Source of the DNA: Tepidiforma bonchosmolovskayae
GTDB taxonomy: Bacteria > Chloroflexota > Dehalococcoidia > Tepidiformales > Tepidiformaceae
Direction: 5' to 3'
NCBI RefSeq assembly: GCF_008838325.1
Contig: NZ_CP042829.1
Coordinates: 1,054,001-1,118,000 of the forward strand
Length of the DNA stretch: 64,000 nucleotides
Below, one piece after another: positions 32,157-40,790 of the stretch. The first letter of the stretch is position 1, and each line of letters starts with the position of its first letter. The notes beneath the pieces are model-generated. The model did not search any database. It saw nothing but the letters and a program-made list of their open reading frames with translations, and was not told the origin of the DNA. The position numbers and the translations under genes were made by a program.

Positions 32157-32267
32157 ATGAAGAAGGTGCTCGGGATTTTCGCGCTGCTCGGGGCGCTGGT
32201 CGGTGCGGTCATGTTCTGGCGCCGCCGGCAGAGCGACGACGAATTCCTCGACGAGGAGCTCGACTAG
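32157..32267 (+). CDS. 36-aa single-span membrane protein
   Basis: A short gene encoding MKKVLGIFALLGALVGAVMF, a positively charged tip and one membrane helix, then WRRRQSDDEFLDEELD. AAGGAGG precedes the ATG at good spacing, and a TATACT -10 box is at 32086-32091. Its stop codon TAG is immediately followed by CTG, the apparent start of the ketosynthase-like gene, so it may act as the translational lead of that gene. The family resembles short DLW-39-like or membrane-anchor peptides but I do not assign one. Confidence 0.7.
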   Translation: MKKVLGIFALLGALVGAVMFWRRRQSDDEFLDEELD

Positions 32268-33419
32268 CTGACCGACGGGGCCAGCCTCGAAGGGATACGC
32301 CCGGTCATCACCGGGTTCGGCGTCACCGCGGCCGCGGCGGCGGGCGGCGACGCGTGGGAGCGGCTGCTGCGGGCTGAGCCTGCGGCAGGGCAGTATGCGC
32401 CCGGGGGCGAGGGCGCGCCGCTGACGGGCATCGGGATGGCGGACGAGTTCCGGCCCCACCCGGGCATCCCGCGGAACGTGGTGCATTTCCTCGACCAGGG
32501 GTCGCTGCTGGCCCTGGATGCGGCGCTGCGCGCGCTCGACGCGGCCGGACTGGGGAGCGGCGCCGGCGACGCCCGGCGCTTCGCGGTCGCGGATGGGCTG
32601 CCGTACCGGGCGCCGGGCCAGGGCGCGATGTTCGTGCCCTACGGCCACCTGGTGGCGCGCACGCTAGGGATCCGGGGGCCGGTGGTCACGGTCGCGGGCG
32701 CGGAGGCGAGCGGGATGGCGGCGATCGTGCAGGCGGCGCGGATCATCGCGCGGGGCGACGCCGACGTGGTCATCGCCGGGGCGGCCCAGGCGCTCCAGCG
32801 GCCGCTGCTCGAGCATCTCCAGGCGCTGAGCGGGGAGCGCGCCCTGCCGTTCGACCGCGGCCACGCAGGGATGGTGGCCGCCGAGGGCGCCGCATACGTC
32901 ATCATCGAGGCGGAGGCGCACGCCCGGCAGCGCGGGGCGGCGGTGCTGGCGCGGGTGGCTGCGGCAGCCGAGACGTTCGACCCGCTCGCGGAGCCGACGG
33001 CGGTAGCCGACGCAAACGAAGCGGGACGGCTCATGCAGGCGATTCTCGGGGCGGCCGGCTACCTGCAGAACCAGGTCGACCTGCTGGTCTCGTGCGCGGA
33101 CGGGCGGCCGGCGCTGGACGTGGCGGACGGCTTCGGGGCGCTGCGGACCTTCGGGCGGCACGCCTACTACGCGGACGTGACGGCGACCGCCGGCTCGCTG
33201 GGACAGCTCCTGGCGGCGGGCGGGCCGGCCGCGGTGGCGATGGCGGCCGAGGCGATGCGGCGGGGGCAGGTCTGGCCGATTGCGGGGCTGGAGACGCCGG
33301 TCGAGGGGCTGGAGCTCGCGTTCGTGCGCGAGGTGAAGGCGGCGAAGCTCGACTGCGTGCTGGTCACCTCGCTCGGGACCGGCGGCGTCGGCGCGGGCGT
33401 GCTGCTGACGGCGCCGTGA
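32268..33419 (+). CDS. ketosynthase-like protein lacking catalytic residues (possible CTG start)
   Basis: A 383-residue beta-ketoacyl synthase fold. The frame has no ATG, GTG or TTG before the ATG at 32436, yet the 56 codons before that ATG encode a normal ketosynthase N-terminus (RPVITGFGVTAAAAAGGDAW). The CTG at 32268 directly after the preceding TAG has GAGGAG at 32253-32258, so a CTG start coupled to the upstream gene is likely. Where FabF has ATACTSG, this protein has AGAEASG (Glu146 replaces the nucleophilic Cys); both active-site His are also replaced (VSCADG, and AGSLGQLL for the GHLLGA motif). It may be a chain-length-factor-like or non-catalytic partner. Confidence 0.72.
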   Translation: MTDGASLEGIRPVITGFGVTAAAAAGGDAWERLLRAEPAAGQYAPGGEGAPLTGIGMADEFRPHPGIPRNVVHFLDQGSLLALDAALRALDAAGLGSGAGDARRFAVADGLPYRAPGQGAMFVPYGHLVARTLGIRGPVVTVAGAEASGMAAIVQAARIIARGDADVVIAGAAQALQRPLLEHLQALSGERALPFDRGHAGMVAAEGAAYVIIEAEAHARQRGAAVLARVAAAAETFDPLAEPTAVADANEAGRLMQAILGAAGYLQNQVDLLVSCADGRPALDVADGFGALRTFGRHAYYADVTATAGSLGQLLAAGGPAAVAMAAEAMRRGQVWPIAGLETPVEGLELAFVREVKAAKLDCVLVTSLGTGGVGAGVLLTAP

Positions 33420-33485
33420 CCGGATATCGATCAGCAGGCTCAACCGAACGTTTCGGGTAATCGCGGAGCGGGATACCATGGGTTC

Positions 33486-34109
33486 GTGGCGCTCGAACTT
33501 ACCTTCCTCGGCCGGACGTGCTTTCGCCTGAAGGGGCGGGACGGCACGGTGCTGATGGACCCGGTGCCTGCAGATTCGGGCTTTGCGTCGGGCAGGCAGG
33601 AGGCGGCGATTGTCACGCTGAGCTGCGCCGGCGACCCGCGCTACGGCGACCCCTCGGTGGTGACGGGCGAGCCGAAGGTGCTGGACGCGCCGGGCGAGTA
33701 CGAGATTGGCGGCGTGCTGGTGACCGGCACGGCGATGCGCCGTTCGGACGGCAGCCGGACGGTGAGCTTCGTGGTCGAGATTGACGGCATCCGGGTTGGG
33801 CACCTCGGATTGCCGACCGGGACGAATCTCGCCGAGCTGAAGGACGTGGATATCCTGCTGCTGCCGGTGGGCGGCGACGGGTCGCTTTCGGCGGTGGCGG
33901 CGGCCGACGTAATGACGCGGGTCGAGCCGAAGATTGCCATCCCGATGCACTACAAAGTGGGGCCCGAGCGGCTGGAGCTGGAGCCGCTGGAGAAGTTCCT
34001 CAAGGAGACGGGCGCGAAGCCGGAGGCGGTGGCAAAGCTGCAGGTCACGCGCAGCCAGTTGCCTGCCGACCTGACGGTGGTGGTGCTGGAACCGCGACTG
34101 ACGGGCTGA
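33486..34109 (+). CDS. MBL-fold (UlaG-like) metal-dependent hydrolase-like protein
   Basis: A 207-residue protein of the beta-lactamase fold group often annotated as Zn-dependent hydrolases. The start MALELTFLGRTCFRLKGRDG and the block VLDAPGEYEIGGVLVTG fit this family. The strict HxHxDH motif is absent at its usual place, but IPMHYKVGPE near the C-terminus retains the last His segment, so activity may be altered. The start is a GTG. It follows the ketosynthase-like gene by 66 bases. Confidence 0.75.
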   Translation: MALELTFLGRTCFRLKGRDGTVLMDPVPADSGFASGRQEAAIVTLSCAGDPRYGDPSVVTGEPKVLDAPGEYEIGGVLVTGTAMRRSDGSRTVSFVVEIDGIRVGHLGLPTGTNLAELKDVDILLLPVGGDGSLSAVAAADVMTRVEPKIAIPMHYKVGPERLELEPLEKFLKETGAKPEAVAKLQVTRSQLPADLTVVVLEPRLTG

Positions 34110-34124
34110 CGGGACGGCCCGGCG

Positions 34125-34736
34125 TCAGACCGGCTGCTGGATGACGCGGAGCGGGAAGCTGGCGACGGTCTCGTAGCTGGCACCAGCCTCGGAGAGGCGG
34201 CTGCGCATGAGGGAGACCTGGGCGGTGCGCCAGCTGACCTGGGGAACCTCGGTTTTGCCGACGGCCACTTCGATTTCGGCGCGCTGGCGGGTGGAGACCT
34301 CGTCGCGGACGCGGCCGAGGGTGAGGTGCGGCCGGAACGGCCGGCGCTCGGGTTCGAAGCCGACGACGCCGAGCGCGGCATTGACCGAGCGGACGAGCGC
34401 TTCGAGGCGGAGGACATCGCCGGCGACGCCGATCCACATCAGGCGGAGCCCCTCGCGGCCGCCGAAGGTGCCGATAGTCGAGAACTCGAGTTCGAATGGG
34501 GAGTGACCGACGACGGCCTCCTGGATGGCGAGCTTGATGTGGGGGAGCTTCCGGGTGGGGACTTCGCCGAGGAACTTGAGGGTGATGTGGACGCCCTCGG
34601 GCCGGACCCAGCGGACGGCGTTGCCGGAGCGGGCGCGGAGGTCTTCGATCACGGAGCGGATGGCGTCTTTGACGTCGTCCGGGACTTCACAGGCGACAAA
34701 GAGCCGGACGGACTCCTGGGGCGGTGTTTCGCTCAT
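34125..34736 (-). CDS. thpR: RNA 2',3'-cyclic phosphodiesterase
   Basis: A 203-residue 2H phosphoesterase of the ThpR/LigT family. The two HxTL motifs are HITLKFLGE (H50) and HLTLGRV (H137), at the normal separation. The N-terminal RLFVACEVPDDVKDAIR is also typical. It opens 2',3'-cyclic phosphates on RNA. Its 5' end overlaps the stop codon of the amidohydrolase gene upstream by 4 bases, so they form an operon. Confidence 0.92.
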   Translation of the reverse strand: MSETPPQESVRLFVACEVPDDVKDAIRSVIEDLRARSGNAVRWVRPEGVHITLKFLGEVPTRKLPHIKLAIQEAVVGHSPFELEFSTIGTFGGREGLRLMWIGVAGDVLRLEALVRSVNAALGVVGFEPERRPFRPHLTLGRVRDEVSTRQRAEIEVAVGKTEVPQVSWRTAQVSLMRSRLSEAGASYETVASFPLRVIQQPV

Positions 34737-35584
34737 GGTTGCGGCAATCCAAAGAAGAGAGATGCGGCATTCCCGCCGCAGACCCCGGCAACGGCATCGG
34801 GCGGGAGTTCCGCGATGATGCGTTCGAGCTGACGCCGCGGGGCGAGCAACGGGAAATCGGAGCCGAAGAGCACGCGCCCCGGGCCGGCAAGGGCGACGAC
34901 GCGCGCGACGGTACCTTCATCATACAGCAATGATGCGGCGGCGGTATCGAAATAGATATTTCCGATAGCCTGCCGAACTTCGGGCATCTGCAGGTAGAAC
35001 GGGAGGCCGCCGCCGAGGTGGGCGGCGACCATGCGGGCGCCGGGGACGCGGGCGGCGAGTTCGCACAGTTCGGCGGGGGAGATGCCGCCGCGTTTGCCCG
35101 GGTAGGCGTGGCCGACCGGTTCGGAGACGTGCCAGAGGAGAACGGCGCCGGTTTCGGCGGCGAGGTGCGCGAGGCGGACGGCGTCGGGGCCGAGGGGGTC
35201 CCAGCCCTGGTTGTGGGGCCGGAGTTCGCCGAAGCCGCGGGCGCCGGCTTCGAGCCAGCGGGCGGCGGCAGCCTCCCAGCCGGGGAGGGCGAGGTTGAGG
35301 CAGGGGAGCGGGGCGAGGACGCCGGGGGCCTCGGCGGCGGCGGCCAGGAGGTAGTCGGCCTGCTCGGCCAGGCAGCGGGCATCGCGGAAGGCGAACCCGG
35401 CGGCGACGGCGCGTTCGATGCCGGCGCGGGCCATTGCGCGGCGGAGGGCCGGGGCATCGGCGAGTTTCGCGCGGGGGTCGCGGTACATCTCCGCGAAGGT
35501 GGGGTCGGCGTCGGCGAGGGCCTCGCGGCGGGCGGCCTGCGCGGGCGGGAAGAGGTGGGTATGGGCATCGATGCGGGGCGCCAC
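34733..35584 (-). CDS. amidohydrolase-family protein (TIM-barrel metal-dependent hydrolase)
   Basis: A 283-residue amidohydrolase 2-type protein. It starts with a GTG and RIDAHTHLFPP, where HTH is the first metal-binding motif. Later motifs are LLWHVSEPVGHAY, MVAAHLGGGLPFYL (metal His) and RVLFGSDFPLLAP, whose Asp is catalytic. The group includes decarboxylases and lactone or aromatic-acid hydrolases, so the reaction cannot be named. The open frame extends upstream to 35725 but that part is low complexity. Confidence 0.85.
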   Translation of the reverse strand: MAPRIDAHTHLFPPAQAARREALADADPTFAEMYRDPRAKLADAPALRRAMARAGIERAVAAGFAFRDARCLAEQADYLLAAAAEAPGVLAPLPCLNLALPGWEAAAARWLEAGARGFGELRPHNQGWDPLGPDAVRLAHLAAETGAVLLWHVSEPVGHAYPGKRGGISPAELCELAARVPGARMVAAHLGGGLPFYLQMPEVRQAIGNIYFDTAAASLLYDEGTVARVVALAGPGRVLFGSDFPLLAPRRQLERIIAELPPDAVAGVCGGNAASLFFGLPQP

Positions 35585-35660
35585 GGCGGCATGGTAGCAG
35601 GGCGCCGGCCGGTCCGGCCCCGGGCTGGAGGCGAAGTATTCGACGTTTTCGAACGATCGA

Positions 35661-35689
35661 TTGACAGCAGGCGGACGGGGTCGCAGGAT
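35661..35689 (+). promoter_or_regulatory. candidate promoter of the orphan peptide-binding protein gene
   Basis: TTGACA (35661-35666) is followed after 17 bases by CAGGAT (35684-35689). The predicted transcript would have a leader of about 75 bases before the TTG start at 35772. Confidence 0.45.
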
Positions 35690-35771
35690 TCCCGCATCAT
35701 CCGGCGCATGGCCTATACCACGCATCGACGACGTGAATGGCTAAACATGCGCGTCTGCACGGGGGTTTGCA

Positions 35772-37550
35772 TTGTCGGAGTACTGGGATCGGTTCTGGAA
35801 GGAGCGCCGCTCGCGGCGGCGGTTCCTCGGCGCGGCGACGGGCGTTGCCGCGGGGGCTGCCGGGCTGGCACTGGTCGGCTGCGGCGACGATGACGACAAG
35901 GGCGCGAGCCCGACAGCGGCCGGCGCCACAGCGACGGCTGCACCGCAGGCCACGCCCACGCCGAGCGACCCGTACGCCTCGGCGAAGCGCGGGGGCATCC
36001 AGAATTTGCAGGCGACGGGCGACCCGCCGTCGATCGACCCGTACGGGAACGCGTCGTTCCTGACGAAGGGCGTTGCCGCGTACGTCTACAGCCGGCTGTT
36101 CAAGTACAACGCCGGCCTGGGCGTGAAGCAGGCCGACCTGCGGCCCACCGGCGATGCCGCGGTGAGCGCGGAGGCGAGCCCCGACGGGCTGACCTGGACG
36201 ATCAAGCTGCGGCCGGACATGAAGTTCCACAACGTGGCGCCGGTGAACGGCCGGGCGATCGGGACAGACGATATCAAGTACTCGTGGGGCCGGATGACGG
36301 CGGAGACCTCGGCGAACCGCTCGCAGGTCGCGTTCGTCGACCGGCTGGAGTACCCGGACGCCTCGACGGTGGTGTTCAAGCTGAAGGAGCCGAATGCCGC
36401 CTTCCTCGACGTGCTGGCCGACGCCAACCTTTTCTGGATCATGCCCAAGGAGGCGGACGGCGGCTTCGACCCGGCCAAGACGATGATCGGCTCCGGGCCG
36501 TGGATTCTCGAGTCGTATACGCCGGCGGTCGGGTTCAAATTCAAGAAGAACCCCGAGTGGTACATGAAGGGGTTCCCGCTGACGGACGGGGTTTCGCTGC
36601 AGATCATCCCCGAGTACGCGAACCGGCTGGCGCAGTTCCAGGCGGGCAACTCGGATGCGGCGGGCCTGAACGCGGAAGACCTGATCAACGTGAAGAACGC
36701 CCTGCCGAAGGCGCAGCTCTACGGCGAAGTGAGCCAGCTGCTGTCGTTCTTCTACATGGATTCGAAGCCGGACTCGCCGTGGAACAAGGACCCGCGCGTC
36801 CGCCTGGCGATTTCGATGTGCACCGACCGGGCGGCCCTGCTCGACCTCGCCTACAACGTCAAGAAGCTGAAGGAGGCCGGCCTCGACGTCTCCGAGCGGT
36901 GGAACAACCTCATCCCCGCCGGCCTCGTCCGCTTCTGGCTCGACCCGCTCTCCGCGCAGCAGGGTGAGACCTCGAAGTACTTCAAGTACGACCCGGCCGA
37001 GGCGAAGAAGCTCCTCGCTGCCGCCGGCTACCCGGACGGCTTCAGCACCGTCTACCAGTACACCGCCAACCGCTACGGGTCGGCGTTCAATACGGTGGCT
37101 GAGGCGAACATCCAGTACCTGAACGCCATCGGCATCAAGACCACGACCGACGTCCAGGACTACTCGTCGAAGTACATCACCCAGACGTTCGCGGGGAACT
37201 TCACGGGCATCGCCTTCGGCTACGAAACGCCCTTCCCGGAGGCCGGCAGCTACCCGATCCGGTTCTTCACCGACAACCCGCTCAACCACTCGAAGGTGAA
37301 GGACCCGGAGCTCGAGGACCTCGCCCGCAAGCAGCAGCGGGAGCTCGACCCGGCCAAGCGCAAGGAGCTTTTCTTCGAGATCCAGCGCAAGAACGCGGCC
37401 AAGATGTGGTACATCCCCCAGAACCAGGGCGCCGGCACCGCCTGGACGGGCTACCGGGAGTGGGTGAAGAACGTGGAGATTCAAACGGTGCCGGGTTCGT
37501 ACGGCGGCGCCACCGAGGTGCTGCCCTTCCGTTGGCTCGATAAGGCCTGA
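35772..37550 (+). CDS. peptide ABC transporter substrate-binding lipoprotein (orphan)
   Basis: A 592-residue SBP_bac_5 family protein. It begins at TTG with a twin-arginine lipoprotein signal (RRRFLGAATGVAAGAAGLAL) ending in the lipobox VGC and an acidic CGDDDD run. The remaining protein has the usual domain features such as TWTIKLRPDMKFHNVAPVNG and the C-terminal FEIQRKNAAKMWYIPQNQG. The start is supported by the paralogue at 59636-61414, which has the same length and begins MSASYWDRYWKERR at an ATG. No permease genes accompany this copy, so it may share those at 57.7-59.5 kb. Substrate class: oligopeptides or similar. Confidence 0.93.
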   Translation: MSEYWDRFWKERRSRRRFLGAATGVAAGAAGLALVGCGDDDDKGASPTAAGATATAAPQATPTPSDPYASAKRGGIQNLQATGDPPSIDPYGNASFLTKGVAAYVYSRLFKYNAGLGVKQADLRPTGDAAVSAEASPDGLTWTIKLRPDMKFHNVAPVNGRAIGTDDIKYSWGRMTAETSANRSQVAFVDRLEYPDASTVVFKLKEPNAAFLDVLADANLFWIMPKEADGGFDPAKTMIGSGPWILESYTPAVGFKFKKNPEWYMKGFPLTDGVSLQIIPEYANRLAQFQAGNSDAAGLNAEDLINVKNALPKAQLYGEVSQLLSFFYMDSKPDSPWNKDPRVRLAISMCTDRAALLDLAYNVKKLKEAGLDVSERWNNLIPAGLVRFWLDPLSAQQGETSKYFKYDPAEAKKLLAAAGYPDGFSTVYQYTANRYGSAFNTVAEANIQYLNAIGIKTTTDVQDYSSKYITQTFAGNFTGIAFGYETPFPEAGSYPIRFFTDNPLNHSKVKDPELEDLARKQQRELDPAKRKELFFEIQRKNAAKMWYIPQNQGAGTAWTGYREWVKNVEIQTVPGSYGGATEVLPFRWLDKA

Positions 37551-37582
37551 CCTTCAGACCTTATTGAGAACCCCCCTGCTGG

Positions 37583-37620
37583 GGCCCCCGTTCCGCTATC
37601 GAGGGAGCGGAGCGGGGGCC
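37583..37620 (+). terminator. strong hairpin terminator after the peptide-binding gene
   Basis: GGCCCCCGTTCCGCT and AGCGGAGCGGGGGCC form a 15-bp stem with a single G-T wobble and an 8-base loop. It is 32 bases after the stop codon. No T-run follows. Confidence 0.6.
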
Positions 37621-37786
37621 TCGCACATTTCCTACGACGGAGAGGGGCAGGGCGGACGCATCGCGGCTGCCGCGGCGGAAGACGGGGAAGCCCCCGGCGA
37701 CCCGCCGGAGCGGTGGGCGGCGGAGGCGGGGAGACACCCGGTGTTCGCGATCGTTGACGGGTGAGCGCCCGGCGGCAGCAGCAAAC

Positions 37787-37811
37787 GGGGGAGCGCGGTG
37801 TGCGCTCCCCC
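37787..37811. terminator. hairpin before the convergent SHOCT gene
   Basis: GGGGGAGCGC (37787-37796) and GCGCTCCCCC (37802-37811) make a perfect 10-bp stem with a 5-base loop. It lies 25 bases from the end of the minus-strand gene that ends at 37837, so it most likely terminates that gene. The stretch between the two hairpins (37621-37786) holds nothing I can assign. Confidence 0.6.
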
Positions 37812-37836
37812 GCCGTGGTCGGCCCCGGGATGGAGG

Positions 37837-38565
37837 TCAGGGTGCCTCGAAGTAGAGGTCGTTCTTCAGGAAGATGTTCGGGTCGGCGCGGAGCCACTTG
37901 ATGCCGGCGCCCTCGGGGACCTGGAAGTAGATCCAGCCCTGCTTCTTGCCGCCGGGGGTGAGGTCGCTGTAGATGGGGTCGAGGTCGGGCAGGTCGACCA
38001 CGGGTCCGATGACGTCCTGCTCGTGCTCGTTGTCGTTCGTATCGCGGAGCTTCCAGTCGAAGGAGCCTACCTCCTTCGTGCCGATGTTTTCGTGGATGAC
38101 TTCGATGCCGATCCAGCGCATGCCGGCCTTCGGCCTGGAGAACTGGTTGGTTGAGACGACCGGGTCCTTGATCTGCACGATGGTGACGCGCGACCGCTTC
38201 TCAGGGTTGCCGTCGGGGGCGATTTCGCCGGAGGAGCCGGGCGCGAGGGGCACCCGGACGTCGCCCTTGCTGGTGCCGGCGGCCGGTGTACCGGAGGAGG
38301 CGGAGGTGCCGCCCGTGTCGCTGCTGTCGGAGCCGCCGCCGGCCGCCGCCGCGATGATGACGATCACGATGAGGATGCCGAGGAGCGCGCCGCAGCCGAT
38401 GCCGACCTTCTTGAAGAAGCTGCCGCCGGACTTTTCGGCCGGGAGCTGGACCTGGCCGGAGATGATGGCCTGGCGGCGGGCGGCGTACTCTTCATCGGTG
38501 ATGCGGCCGCGCGCCTTGAGCTGGTCGAGTTCCTGGAGCAGTTTCTCGGTGGGTGACTTGGCCAT
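37837..38565 (-). CDS. membrane protein with SHOCT and DUF4352-like domains
   Basis: A 242-residue protein. Residues 5-36 form a SHOCT domain (LDQLKARGRITDEEYAARR). A membrane helix follows (GCGALLGILIVIVIIAAAA), then a Ser/Gly/Thr linker, and the external domain (TIVQIKDPVVSTNQFSRPKA, GMRWIGIEVIHENIGTKEV) resembles DUF4352, an immunoglobulin-like fold seen in membrane-anchored bacterial proteins such as telokin-like domains. Function unknown; topology places the DUF4352 part outside. Confidence 0.85.
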   Translation of the reverse strand: MAKSPTEKLLQELDQLKARGRITDEEYAARRQAIISGQVQLPAEKSGGSFFKKVGIGCGALLGILIVIVIIAAAAGGGSDSSDTGGTSASSGTPAAGTSKGDVRVPLAPGSSGEIAPDGNPEKRSRVTIVQIKDPVVSTNQFSRPKAGMRWIGIEVIHENIGTKEVGSFDWKLRDTNDNEHEQDVIGPVVDLPDLDPIYSDLTPGGKKQGWIYFQVPEGAGIKWLRADPNIFLKNDLYFEAP

Positions 38566-38660
38566 TCGCGATACCCCGCTGTGAGATGGCGGGGATTGTC
38601 GGACGGCCGGGCGTCACCTCCTGACGCGCTGTCGCGCCGATTTCGCGAACGGCCCGGGGT

Positions 38661-39512
38661 CTACTGCGGTGCCACGGCGAAGGGGACAGCGGCAACGACC
38701 CAGTAGCGCGTGCCCGGCTGGAGGGCGGCGAGGGTGTTGAGCCCGGGATGGAGGTGCGGGCTCCAGCGGAGCCAGCGGCCGGCCGCCGGGTCGTAGGCGT
38801 AGACGCCGCGGACGGCGCTCCCCGCAGGCCCAAACACGGCGGCGACGGACGCCGGCTGACCCTGCCAGGTGAAGGATGCGACGCCGGCGCCGAAGGCCAG
38901 GGCCGAGGGCGCTCCCGGCTGCGCGGGCGCCGGGGGCGGAGGCGGCGGGGGCGTCGGCGGCGGGGGCGTCGGGGTGGGCGCTGCTGCCGCGCTGCCCGGC
39001 GTACCGTAGCCGAAGGCCAGGACCCAGTAGACGCCGTAGGTGCTGCCCGGAGCCGTGTGGCGAGCGACGCCGACCAGGGTGAACGCGCCGTCGAGCATGA
39101 TGGCGTTGTGGCCGGGGGAGCTCTTCCAGGCCTGGAGGACGGCCGCTGGAGCGGCGAGCGGCACGCCGGCGGCGAGGTTTTCGCCGCCGGGACGGGCGAC
39201 GCCGCAATCGGGCATCCGCTGCCAGGGCGAGCGGCCGAGCGAGTCGGTGTGGTCGAAGCCGGAGCGGCCGGCGAGGTCGATGGCCATCCAGGTCGCGGCG
39301 CGCACGAGCGCGGCGTCGGCGGCAACCGGCTGAAGCCCCTGGCTCGCCCGGTAATCGTTCAGGAGCTGAATGAACGCCTGCTCGTCGGCGTCGAGCGAGG
39401 TGTCGGGGACGTCGCAGTTCGCGACGGCGCGCGACGCGTGCGGGGGGCTCGCGAGCAGGAGCGCCGCAGCGAGGGCAAGGGCAGCGAGCGGGGCACGGCA
39501 GCGAACGGGCAT
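38661..39512 (-). CDS. secreted CAP/SCP (CRISP, PR-1-like) domain protein
   Basis: A 283-residue exported protein. The signal peptide covers residues 1-30 (ALALAAALLLASPP). The CAP domain (about 42-172) has the landmarks FIQLLNDYRASQGLQPVA, FDHTDSLGRS with a conserved His, GENLAAGV with a conserved Glu, and SPGHNAIMLDGAFTLVGVA. A proline-rich linker (PTPTPPPPTPPPPPPPAPAQ) then leads to a beta-rich C-terminal domain. CAP proteins may bind lipids or act on cell-wall material; the exact activity is unknown. Confidence 0.88.
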   Translation of the reverse strand: MPVRCRAPLAALALAAALLLASPPHASRAVANCDVPDTSLDADEQAFIQLLNDYRASQGLQPVAADAALVRAATWMAIDLAGRSGFDHTDSLGRSPWQRMPDCGVARPGGENLAAGVPLAAPAAVLQAWKSSPGHNAIMLDGAFTLVGVARHTAPGSTYGVYWVLAFGYGTPGSAAAAPTPTPPPPTPPPPPPPAPAQPGAPSALAFGAGVASFTWQGQPASVAAVFGPAGSAVRGVYAYDPAAGRWLRWSPHLHPGLNTLAALQPGTRYWVVAAVPFAVAPQ

Positions 39513-39836
39513 GGAGAACCTCCGGCCTGTGTCGTTCAGTACATCGGTCGGCGAGGGCAGGATGGGTCAGGGGGTTACCGAGAGATGCAGTTGGGCGAGG
39601 TCCGGCGCTGTGGGCGGTTTCGCCGGGTGTGTACTCCTCCGCAGGGGCGCCACCGGACCTACCGTAGCGGCAGCGGAGGGGAAGAAACGACCGGGATTTC
39701 CCCGATTCTGCGTAAACCGTCGGCAAATTTCGCGGGGGCTGGCGGTCCGAGCGCGCATGCCACCCGGGATAGAGATAAGCAGCTATACTTGGCGCAATCC
39801 GGGGCCGTCCGTGGCCCCTTGAGCGAGGAGCCTCAC
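39513..39836. other. 324-base intergenic region with a structured element
   Basis: This stretch lies between the divergent CAP and SPFH genes and holds no gene I can support. It contains a perfect 8-bp outer stem AGGTCCGG (39598-39605) and CCGGACCT (39653-39660) enclosing an inner hairpin GGCG-GTTT-CGCC, so it may form a small multi-branched RNA or a regulatory site. A TATACT box at 39784-39789 is a candidate -10 for the SPFH gene. I considered a c-di-GMP riboswitch and rejected it. Confidence 0.5.
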
Positions 39837-40778
39837 ATGGCAGGTCTCATCATCCTCGGCGTTGCAGCCGTCATCGTGCTCGTGCTGCTGTTCGGTTCGC
39901 TGTTCACGGTGGAGCAGCAGACGGCGGCGATTGTGGAGCGGTTCGGGAAGTTCCGGCGGGTCGCCGGGCCGGGGCTCAACGTGAAAATCCCGCTCATCGA
40001 GCGGGTCGCGGGCCGGGTGAACCTGCGGGTGCAGCAGCTGGATGTGGCGGTCGAGACGAAAACGCTGGACAACGTGTTCGTCCACACGGTGGTGGCGGTG
40101 CAGTACCGGGTGATCCCGGACCGGGTCTACGACGCGTTCTACCGGCTCGACCAGCCGACCGTGCAGATCACGGCGTACGTGTTCGATACGGTCCGGGCGC
40201 GGGTGCCGAAGATGGAGCTGGACGCCGTCTTCGAACGGAAGGACGAGATTGCGATGGCGGTGAAGAACGAGCTCTCGGGCGAGATGAGCGACTTCGGCTT
40301 CCAGATCGTGCAGGCGCTGGTGACCGACATCGACCCGGACAAGAAGGTGAAGGAGTCGATGAACGAGATCAACGCGGCGAAGCGGATGCGGGAGGCGGCG
40401 CTGGAGCGGGGCGAGGCCGACAAGATCCTGAAGGTGAAGGCGGCCGAGGCGGAAGCGGAGAGCAAGGCGCTCCAGGGGCAGGGCATCGCGAACCAGCGGC
40501 GGGCGATCATCGACGGGCTGCGGGACTCGGTCGACCAGTTCCAGCAGAGCATCGCCGGGGTCACGCCGGAGGCGATCATGCAGCTGGTGCTGATGACGCA
40601 GCATTACGACACGGTGAAGGAGATCGGGGCGGCCTCGCGGGCGAACACGATCTTCGTGCCGTATTCGCCGGCGGGCATGTCGGACTTCTACGCGCAGATC
40701 CGGGATGCGCTCATCTCGGCGAACGCGGCAACGACACAGGCGGACGTGGACCAGGCGGACCGGGCGGGGCAGCCGTAG
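39837..40778 (+). CDS. SPFH/band 7 domain protein (stomatin/HflK-like)
   Basis: A 313-residue protein with one N-terminal membrane helix (LIILGVAAVIVLVLLFGSLF) followed by an SPFH domain: TVEQQTAAIVERFGKFRRVA, NVKIPLIERVAGRVNLRVQQ, and an alpha-helical coiled stretch ADKILKVKAAEAEAESKALQ. The family forms membrane-associated oligomers, often with a membrane protease or NfeD partner, which is not present here. GAGGAG near 39822 precedes the ATG. Confidence 0.92.
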   Translation: MAGLIILGVAAVIVLVLLFGSLFTVEQQTAAIVERFGKFRRVAGPGLNVKIPLIERVAGRVNLRVQQLDVAVETKTLDNVFVHTVVAVQYRVIPDRVYDAFYRLDQPTVQITAYVFDTVRARVPKMELDAVFERKDEIAMAVKNELSGEMSDFGFQIVQALVTDIDPDKKVKESMNEINAAKRMREAALERGEADKILKVKAAEAEAESKALQGQGIANQRRAIIDGLRDSVDQFQQSIAGVTPEAIMQLVLMTQHYDTVKEIGAASRANTIFVPYSPAGMSDFYAQIRDALISANAATTQADVDQADRAGQP

Positions 40779-40790
40779 CGCGGGCGCCGG

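Noticed and set aside
37564-37764. A 66-codon plus-strand frame after the orphan binding-protein gene
   Set aside because: It overlaps the terminator hairpin, has no ribosome-binding site and its product is Gly/Ala/Glu-rich low complexity.
39500-39600. c-di-GMP (GEMM) riboswitch suggested by GGGGTTACCGA and CCTCCGGCCT
   Set aside because: The second block is the ribosome-binding region of the divergent CAP gene and the remaining conserved GEMM positions are missing on the plus strand.
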